Source: Symbiodinium natans (Eukaryota > Sar > Dinophyceae > Suessiales > Symbiodiniaceae). From it: 64,000 nt of DNA. The stretch is from the NCBI GenBank assembly GCA_905221605.1, contig CAJNDS010000401.1, positions 83,996-147,995 of the forward strand, given 5' to 3'. Shown piece by piece: positions 58,012 through 64,000 of the stretch. Position 1 is the first letter of the stretch. Each line of letters opens with the position of its first letter. Both the position numbers and the translations under genes were made by a program. The notes beneath the pieces were generated by a model. It ran no database searches, had not been told where the DNA came from, and saw nothing but the letters and a program-made list of their open reading frames with translations.

Positions 58012-61000
58012 ATGGCCGCCCAAGCTCCGGACCCTTCTCAGGTGCCGGTACCGGACGTGAGTCCTGAAGAAGAGGCTTTGCTGTTTGGTCAAGCAGGCCC
58101 GACAACTTCGCGACCTCAGGAAGCACCGAACCCCTTTGAGTCCCCTCCGGCAACTCCTGCTCAAGCGCAGGCTTCACCAGCGGGCAGTCAGGCAGGGGGA
58201 ACTTTGCCCACAGCCAGCGGTGGAGGAGCCGAGACTGGGTTTCAAGCCATCGTGTTGGAAATGCTACGTCAGCAGAACCAGTCTACACTTGAGCTCTTGC
58301 GTCAGCAAGGGCAGGCTACTCAACAGAACCAGCAGTTGATAGCTGCTCTCATGAGACGCATGGACTTAGAAGAGAAACGCCGAAACGAGGCAGAAGAGAA
58401 GGCCGCTGAGACTGCTAAGTTGGTTGCTGAAGCTGCAGCTAAAGCCAAGACTGCCGACCCGTTTTCTGGACCTGGTGCCACAGCAGCGACGGGGTCGTCT
58501 TCGTCTACTTCTTTTAGTGGTGGGTCCACTCTTCAGAACCGAGCAGAGAAGTACCTGCCGCCTTTGCCGTTGCTGGAGCATCAAGGCATGAGCAAAGGAC
58601 GCATGCGAGAAGTGGAAACGTGGCATGGCTATGTGGAGACTTTGAGCTCGTGGTTGGCTTTGCAAGACGAGTCTTTCGTTCGGGAGCTTCAGCTGTGTGT
58701 GAAGGTGAAACACGAGATACTCCAGAAGGATCTCAGTGTGGAAGTTGCAGCGCGGAGCGCTAAGCTGTTTTACTACCTGACCCAAGCCCTGGCAAAGTGG
58801 GAAAGGGGTCTGGAGTTGCTACGCTCTTGCTCGAAGCGACAGGCTTTGAGTGCCTGTGGGTACGAGGCCATGCGCACCATCACACAGCAGTACATCCTAG
58901 TATCCCGCATGGAAGCCGTCTTCGTACGTGACCAGTGTTTGAAGTTGCAGCACACGTGCCAACATATTCGGCGACCTACTGACCTCATAAGACACCTTGA
59001 AGACGAGTTTTCTCGGTCTGAGGCAAAGCTGTCGAATTTCCCTGAACTTCTTCTGTCAGAGGCTGATCGGTGCAGTATCCTTTTGCAAGCGGTGAATACC
59101 GAGCTTCGTCAATACGTTGTCTTGCATGGGAAGAGCAACGACTGGAACTCATTGTGCAGCAGTCTGAAGTTCTACGAAGAACAGCTTCGACTATGTGAGG
59201 CTCCAGGTGGAACGTCTCGATCCCTCAGTGACACGTTGTGTGATTACTGCGGGAAACGGGGACACCAAGCCGAGAAATGCTGGCAGAAGCAAAGGGATGA
59301 GAAGGCCCGTGGTGGTGGAAGTCCGGACAAAGGCAAGGGTGACCATGGAAAGGATCGAAAGAAGCCTAAAGACAAAGGAAAAGGGGACCGAAATCCCAAA
59401 GGTGGGGGAACTCCAAAAGGTGGAGGAACGCCGCGGGGAGGTGGAACTCCTCGGAGCGAGCACGGGGACAAGAGCCCCAAAGGGCGCGGAAAGGGCAAGG
59501 AGAAGTCGAAGAAGAAGAAAGGAAAAGGGAAAGGCCGTTACTTGGGTGAGCCCGAATCGGAAGCAGACTCTGGGGAAGCCACTTTGATGGCTTTGGGTTT
59601 TTCTGGAGTGCGGGAAGCTTCGGCCGAACCTTCTCTTCCTCCTCGTGTTCTGAACGCGCCTGAAGAGGTGAAGCCGGTAGGCACCGTAGGTGGAGAGTCA
59701 ATGGGGGCCTTAGGCTCGAAGTTTTCTCAAAGAGGAAACCTCTCTCAGATGTGCTCGCACCTAGGGGTTAGCCCGAGGGATGTTTGGTTGGTTGATAGTG
59801 GGGCTACGTGCCACATAGTTTCCAACCAGTTTATCTCAGGATTTCGTGTGGTGAAGACACACGACAAGGCAGCCAGTCTGTTCAACGCCTCTGGAGGTTC
59901 GATCGACGTTTCGTCTGTGGTCGATATCGAAGTCTACTTCGGTGATGTTCTTCTGAGACTCGGGGAGGTGTTGGTGGCTGATGTCGGGTTTAACGTCCTC
60001 TCTCCATGGTGTGGGGCGGAATTGGGTTGGAAGACCTATCTGTCCAAAACGGGGTCCCGAATGTACAAAGGGAACAAGAAGAGTATCAAGTTGGTTGGTC
60101 ACAATCGGGCCTGGTGGGCGTTTAGTGGGGGGAAGAAGTCTAAAGCCTCCTCCAAGAAAGGGGCGGAGGGGCCTAAAGACATGGAACTTGATTCACTGAA
60201 GGACACTGTTGTGCCAGGATCTGAGGTTCCTATCCCCTCAGGACAGCGGACCGCTCCCAGGAGCATCTTGAAGAAAGGAGGAAAGAGCCTGCATAAGGTC
60301 GATGAGCTCGATGATGAGCAGTGTGGCCGACACGCTTTGTCTTCAACTCCGTTTTCGTTTCTCCTTCGAGGGTTTAGGTCTGAGATCTTCAATCCCGAAA
60401 GTCCTCTGGGAAAGCCCAAAGTTCCCTCAAGTTGTCCAGAAAGTCCTCAAGAAGAGCTTGTTTTCGACAAAAATCTTAGGAAACAGCATGACATGTGTGG
60501 CTTGACCTTGATTAGGAAGCAGCATGACATGTGTGGCTTGACCTTGATTAGGAAGCAGCATGACATGTTTGGCTTGAACTTGCGCTTGATTTTTGAGCTT
60601 GGATTGAATTGCTTGAGCATGTTGCTTTGGAACCTTGGGAAGATACAACATGCTTTGGAGCTTGCTTTGCGTGGGTGCATCATGTTTTTCATGGGGTGTT
60701 TTTCGCTTATGCAAGGGATTGGAGCGCCTTTCGGAAGCGCACGAAGGAATAGATCCGGAGCTCTGAGTGTTTTGGTTCTAGTAGCCTTTTGCTTTTGTTG
60801 CTCGGAGAGCAATACGATCCATGATGGGTGGCTCTCAGAGTGTCACGCCGGAAGTGGAGGTGGAAGCCTCTGGGCCTACGATAGAGGACCCAGTTGGTGG
60901 AGAGGCGAGTGTTTCGCCAATGGTGGGCCCGTCGCTGGAGGAGGTGACGGTCCAGGAGCCAATTGGAGAGAAAGAGGTTCCATCAGCGGCTTCCTCGGGG

Positions 61001-63654
61001 GAAGTTCTTTTCCGTCATCCGGATCGGGAGGTGCCTTCGCCTACCGACTCCGAGAATTGGGGGCATTGGCGTCCCCTTGCGGCGGACCCCGTGGAGCTTG
61101 GAGATTCCGATGTGCCGAGGATTACCCCGGTGGACACCACGCAGCCACCATCCATTCCGGGACAACACCTGACGGCCTTGCATCATGCTTTGCTTTTCGA
61201 TATGAGGAGGAGGATTGCCGAGGCTGCCGAGCTTGGGGTCCATTTGTACCCCGAGCCTGGGGAACCAATGCCCCAGCTTTCCCATTATTATGGGCCCCCA
61301 GCAGACCCAAGTGCCATTTACGATTCCCTCGCCATGGCCGGGACCATTGGCGAGGCCTATGTGGTGCAGCAGCTGGGGTCTCCGGCGATTACTCGCCAGA
61401 TCTTTGGTGGGTCTGCAACTTTGGTTCGTCCCAGCGAATATGCAGCCCCGACTCCGTGGCACTCGGTGCTTCCACGGTTTCCGGAAGGTCCACATCCACC
61501 ACAGGTACTTCCCGAACCTGTGCAAGAAGAGGGTCGCCGTCCCAAAAGATTTCGGGAGGTGGCCACCTCCACTGTGGATCAAGACGTGGCTGCAGAAGAG
61601 CGTCTCCATCTTCTTCTCCAAGGCAAAGGCCTCTTCGAATGGGGGCTGAGGCCCCACGACGTCCTGTCAGCCATAGACAGGCTGGGCGTCGTTACCAAGG
61701 GCGCTGGAGGGCGCAACGATCGCCGAGAGCGCGAATGCTCCATAAGCGCAATGGGGTATCTTCAGCGGCTCCTCATCTGCTTGCGCGCCTTTATCAGTGC
61801 AAAGGCGGGGGAACGCCCGTTGTTGGCCCTTCACGAGCCGCGTCTCTTCGAGGGACCGCGCTTTACGCGGTATCGCGACGAACGTGTCGCGTGGGGCGAG
61901 CTCACTACGAGTTTGAGGCTTCGAACGGATGCTGCATTACAGTCGAAGGAGGCCAGCAATGCCCGCAGGGCCGCGCGAGATTCGCGCAGGAGGTTGAAGC
62001 CGAAGGCCCGTGCTGGTCCTGGTGGGTCTACATCAGACGATTCGAGCTCCACCTCCATTTCGGCCGACGAAGACCTCCATGGCGAAGGCCCCGAAGAGGC
62101 GCTGAGATTTTGCTTGAAGTGCCGGGAGGACAATATCTCAGTCCAAGAGGCCCTTTGCCTCCCTACGCCAGAGACGGCACCACCACCGATGGTGAAGCAA
62201 GCAGGAATGGGTGGTCGAGATCCTCCAGCTCCACCAATGGTTCCGGGAACTTCGGCTGCAACTCCGGGCCACCACGACGACGGGGACATGCCCCTGGAGC
62301 CACCTTCTCCGGCTTCAACAGCCCCGCCTGGGGATTCCATCGGCCGCCTTCTTCTTGGTCTTGGACAGACGGGCACGGAGCGCTCGTTCGTTCTTCCGCC
62401 GCCGCCACCGGCGGTAAAGGCGATGCCACGCCCCGCTTCGGGGCCCTCCATGCCAACGGTTCCCGAATCGGGAGCCCCATCTTCCAGCAGCTCGGCCAAT
62501 GTCCCCAGTTTCGATGCGGTGGTGGCCGCCGCAAAAGAGACGATCAAGAAGGGATGAAGGGGATCCAGAACCGTGGGCCCGGCTTGGAATGTATCATAGC
62601 TTTCTTTTCTGTTCGGGATGGAGTCCTGGACTACGCCTACGCGGCGCACCGAATTTCCTTTCGAGAAGAAAACAAGGATGTGAGTGCGTGGTTTCGTTTT
62701 CTTGAAACACATGTGAGGCATGAGTTGTTTGAGCTTGCTTTGCCGCTTGAATTGCTTGAGCTTGAGCTTGCTTGTGCCCGAAACCTCTTTGAAACGCACC
62801 AAATCCCAAACCTTAACTTCAACCCCAACCGAACCACCGCCAGCCTATACAGGAATGGTCTTGGGCCAGGACTGGATGTCATGGCCATCGTGGCCGTCTT
62901 GGGCTTCTGCAGTCTCTTGGGTGGTCTAGTGTTTTGGGGGTTCCACGTCTTGTTTGTCGAGTTTAAAAGGTGTTCCGTTGGAGAAAAGGATCGGAAGGTC
63001 TTTAGAGTGAGGCCGCGCAGGAAGGGCTGCAGTGTTAGGATCTTCTGTGGGGACCACTGGGTCCGAGTGCCTAGCTATAAGCAGTTTGTCTTGCGTAGGA
63101 AGGCCCCAAAACCCCAAACACGTACACGTTGCATGTTGAGCATGTTACCGCCGCCGGTTTCTGTGATCCATACACCCCCACCCCTACCCCCCCCCCCCCC
63201 CAACCCCAACCCCCCCCCCTCCCAGAAACCCCCCCCCCCCCCCTCTCACCCCCCCCCCAACCCTCCCCCCCTCACCCCCCCCCCCCCCCCCCCACCCCCC
63301 CGTCCCACCACCCCCCCCCCTACCCCCCCTACCTCCCCCCACCCCCCCCCCCCCCACCCCCCCCCCCCCCCACCCCCCCCCCCCCCCCCCACCCCCCCCC
63401 CCCCCCCCCCCCCCCCCCCACCCCCACCCCCCCCCCCACCCACCCCCCCGCTCCCCAACCCCCACCCACCCGCCCCCCCCCCCCCACCCCCCCCCCCACC
63501 CCCCCCCACCCCCCCCACCCCCCCCCAGCCCCACCCCCCCCCACCCCCCCCCCACCCCCCCACAACCTCCCCCCCACCGTCCGCCATTGTGTGTGAGTGG
63601 AGACACAGATGGAAGATGAGTCGGATGGATGGATTTGTTTGCTTTCCTCGCTGA
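58012..63654 (+). CDS. Copia D Gag-protease frame, open for 1,880 codons
   Basis: Starts at ATG 58012 in good context (GAGACCATGG). Order: Gln-rich helix, helical capsid region (about residues 175-400), CCHC knuckle CDYCGKRGHQAEKC (about 410-423), Gly/Lys/Pro stretch, Asp protease WLVDSGATCHIV (about residue 595), three 36-bp repeats with RKQHDMCGLTLI (60478-60585) and a hydrophobic stretch near 60640-60800. From 60821 to 62557 it overlaps ORF2 and is G/R/S-rich. After ORF2, natural-looking coding resumes, with a membrane segment (VMAIVAVLGFCSLLGGLVFW, near 62880-62940) and a basic region. It then runs into the C-rich tract, where the translation is meaningless. No integrase or RT is seen before the window ends. 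Confidence 0.8.
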   Translation: MAAQAPDPSQVPVPDVSPEEEALLFGQAGPTTSRPQEAPNPFESPPATPAQAQASPAGSQAGGTLPTASGGGAETGFQAIVLEMLRQQNQSTLELLRQQGQATQQNQQLIAALMRRMDLEEKRRNEAEEKAAETAKLVAEAAAKAKTADPFSGPGATAATGSSSSTSFSGGSTLQNRAEKYLPPLPLLEHQGMSKGRMREVETWHGYVETLSSWLALQDESFVRELQLCVKVKHEILQKDLSVEVAARSAKLFYYLTQALAKWERGLELLRSCSKRQALSACGYEAMRTITQQYILVSRMEAVFVRDQCLKLQHTCQHIRRPTDLIRHLEDEFSRSEAKLSNFPELLLSEADRCSILLQAVNTELRQYVVLHGKSNDWNSLCSSLKFYEEQLRLCEAPGGTSRSLSDTLCDYCGKRGHQAEKCWQKQRDEKARGGGSPDKGKGDHGKDRKKPKDKGKGDRNPKGGGTPKGGGTPRGGGTPRSEHGDKSPKGRGKGKEKSKKKKGKGKGRYLGEPESEADSGEATLMALGFSGVREASAEPSLPPRVLNAPEEVKPVGTVGGESMGALGSKFSQRGNLSQMCSHLGVSPRDVWLVDSGATCHIVSNQFISGFRVVKTHDKAASLFNASGGSIDVSSVVDIEVYFGDVLLRLGEVLVADVGFNVLSPWCGAELGWKTYLSKTGSRMYKGNKKSIKLVGHNRAWWAFSGGKKSKASSKKGAEGPKDMELDSLKDTVVPGSEVPIPSGQRTAPRSILKKGGKSLHKVDELDDEQCGRHALSSTPFSFLLRGFRSEIFNPESPLGKPKVPSSCPESPQEELVFDKNLRKQHDMCGLTLIRKQHDMCGLTLIRKQHDMFGLNLRLIFELGLNCLSMLLWNLGKIQHALELALRGCIMFFMGCFSLMQGIGAPFGSARRNRSGALSVLVLVAFCFCCSESNTIHDGWLSECHAGSGGGSLWAYDRGPSWWRGECFANGGPVAGGGDGPGANWRERGSISGFLGGSSFPSSGSGGAFAYRLRELGALASPCGGPRGAWRFRCAEDYPGGHHAATIHSGTTPDGLASCFAFRYEEEDCRGCRAWGPFVPRAWGTNAPAFPLLWAPSRPKCHLRFPRHGRDHWRGLCGAAAGVSGDYSPDLWWVCNFGSSQRICSPDSVALGASTVSGRSTSTTGTSRTCARRGSPSQKISGGGHLHCGSRRGCRRASPSSSPRQRPLRMGAEAPRRPVSHRQAGRRYQGRWRAQRSPRARMLHKRNGVSSAAPHLLARLYQCKGGGTPVVGPSRAASLRGTALYAVSRRTCRVGRAHYEFEASNGCCITVEGGQQCPQGRARFAQEVEAEGPCWSWWVYIRRFELHLHFGRRRPPWRRPRRGAEILLEVPGGQYLSPRGPLPPYARDGTTTDGEASRNGWSRSSSSTNGSGNFGCNSGPPRRRGHAPGATFSGFNSPAWGFHRPPSSWSWTDGHGALVRSSAAATGGKGDATPRFGALHANGSRIGSPIFQQLGQCPQFRCGGGRRKRDDQEGMKGIQNRGPGLECIIAFFSVRDGVLDYAYAAHRISFREENKDVSAWFRFLETHVRHELFELALPLELLELELACARNLFETHQIPNLNFNPNRTTASLYRNGLGPGLDVMAIVAVLGFCSLLGGLVFWGFHVLFVEFKRCSVGEKDRKVFRVRPRRKGCSVRIFCGDHWVRVPSYKQFVLRRKAPKPQTRTRCMLSMLPPPVSVIHTPPPLPPPPPNPNPPPSQKPPPPPSHPPPNPPPLTPPPPPPPPRPTTPPPTPPTSPHPPPPHPPPPPPPPPPPTPPPPPPPPPPPPPPPPTPPLPNPHPPAPPPPPPPPPPPTPPTPPQPHPPPPPPHPPTTSPPPSAIVCEWRHRWKMSRMDGFVCFPR
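60821..62557 (+). CDS. Copia D ORF2, +1 overlapping ORF of 578 aa
   Basis: ATG at 60821, 2,809 nt into the gag frame and +1 to it, the same relative place and frame as ORF2 of A-C. Composition is protein-like: acidic/Ser/Pro N-terminus, DSENWGHWRP (about residue 77-86, like DEDWGEWRP in A-C), helix-rich middle (ALLFDMRRRIAEAAEL, GYLQRLLICLRAF), a CLKC motif (about 430; A-C have CLLC) and a Pro/Ser-rich end. A pyrimidine-rich stretch and AG (CTTTTGCTTTTGTTGCTCGGAG, about 60787-60808) lie just before the start, which would suit a spliced-leader acceptor. Function unknown. Confidence 0.6.
   Translation: MMGGSQSVTPEVEVEASGPTIEDPVGGEASVSPMVGPSLEEVTVQEPIGEKEVPSAASSGEVLFRHPDREVPSPTDSENWGHWRPLAADPVELGDSDVPRITPVDTTQPPSIPGQHLTALHHALLFDMRRRIAEAAELGVHLYPEPGEPMPQLSHYYGPPADPSAIYDSLAMAGTIGEAYVVQQLGSPAITRQIFGGSATLVRPSEYAAPTPWHSVLPRFPEGPHPPQVLPEPVQEEGRRPKRFREVATSTVDQDVAAEERLHLLLQGKGLFEWGLRPHDVLSAIDRLGVVTKGAGGRNDRRERECSISAMGYLQRLLICLRAFISAKAGERPLLALHEPRLFEGPRFTRYRDERVAWGELTTSLRLRTDAALQSKEASNARRAARDSRRRLKPKARAGPGGSTSDDSSSTSISADEDLHGEGPEEALRFCLKCREDNISVQEALCLPTPETAPPPMVKQAGMGGRDPPAPPMVPGTSAATPGHHDDGDMPLEPPSPASTAPPGDSIGRLLLGLGQTGTERSFVLPPPPPAVKAMPRPASGPSMPTVPESGAPSSSSSANVPSFDAVVAAAKETIKKG
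63176..63590. repeat. C-rich low-complexity tract
   Basis: Almost pure C with scattered A and few G/T. ORFs across it are poly-Pro or poly-Gly. A sequencing or assembly artefact is likely, and another C run ends the window. Confidence 0.8.
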
Positions 63655-63659
63655 CCTGA

Positions 63660-63970
63660 CAAAAAAACACATCGGAAACGGGAAACGCACTTTTCTACAC
63701 AAAAAAAGTGCGTTTTCGAGGACACGTTGGAGTGCTTCGGCCACACACACGCACACACAAACTTTAACATCATACCTGAAACCGCACTTTTCCACATGAA
63801 AAAAGTGCATTTTCGAAAATGAGTTCGCTTGCTTTCTTCGCTGACCTTACCAAAAAAAAACATATCGGAAACGCACTTTTCTACACTGAAAAAGTGTGTT
63901 TTCGAGGACACGTTCGAGTGCTTGAGTCACACACACACTCTAAAAACCTTATACCTTGCCGGCCGCACAG
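63660..63970. repeat. Array of stem-loop repeats
   Basis: Three variants of AAACGCACTTTT...AAAAGTGCGTTT (63683-63715, about 63776-63815, 63869-63900). The first is a perfect 12-bp inverted repeat. The stem-loops alternate with GAGGACACGTTNGAGTGCTT and CA-rich stretches. No gene. Confidence 0.7.
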
Positions 63971-64000
63971 GTCCCAAGCCCCCCCAACCCCCCCCCCCCC

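Noticed and set aside
63129-63596. Proline-rich protein, and glycine-rich protein on the other strand
   Set aside because: Both are translations of the C-rich tract.
63176-64000. Telomere or chromosome end
   Set aside because: The runs are irregular C with scattered A, with no TTTAGGG-type period. They look like low-quality sequence.

Overview
The window looks like nuclear DNA of a dinoflagellate. The evidence is GC-rich repeat-dense sequence, a trace of the dinoflagellate spliced leader (TGGCTCAAG at the 5' end of a retroposed transcript at 3084-3092, and a 17/21 match at 35504-35524), and several Ty1/Copia retrotransposons with unusual extra ORFs. I see no rRNA, tRNA or CRISPR, and no single-copy host gene in its native place. 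The species cannot be read from the sequence.

Layout: (1) 121-12080, Copia element A on the minus strand. Its 3' LTR is split by a 2.4-kb retroposed transcript (654-3092) flanked by a 14-bp target duplication, and its 5' LTR is cut off at 12080. (2) About 12115-35425, a Polinton/Maverick-type integrated virus (about 23.3 kb) with long terminal inverted repeats made of ~72-bp and 11-bp tandem units. It carries a family-B DNA polymerase, an RVE integrase, a C5 cytosine methyltransferase, an A32/FtsK-like packaging ATPase, a penton-like minor capsid protein, a Gly/Ala-rich membrane-active-like protein, a double-jelly-roll-type major capsid protein, an S74-chaperone fibre and a 2OG-Fe(II)-oxygenase-like protein. 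The structural genes form one tight plus-strand block. Several are frameshifted. (3) About 35645-55808, Copia element C on the plus strand, with a near-identical Copia element B (36319-46453) nested in its gag leader with a 6-bp target duplication GTTCCA. (4) 55809-56955, unassigned DNA with a 178-bp direct repeat. (5) 56956 to the window end, a different Copia-type element D (LTR, gag-PR, ORF2, a membrane-segment region) that runs into a C-rich tract.

The Copia elements share an architecture I have not seen described. Gag-protease and (in A-C) integrase-RT-RNase H lie in one frame, while a long ORF2 (about 565 aa in A-C, 578 aa in D) lies inside it in the +1 frame with its own ATG. The frame-0 polyprotein stays open across the overlap in both families apart from private indels. 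The A-C polyprotein also ends in an extension with cytosine-methyltransferase-like motifs. All three A-C copies are damaged by small private indels, so none is likely autonomous as assembled. The Polinton has a complete replication and virion module except that no adenain-type protease was found. Decay or consensus errors affect its small proline-rich gene, its membrane-protein gene and its fibre gene.
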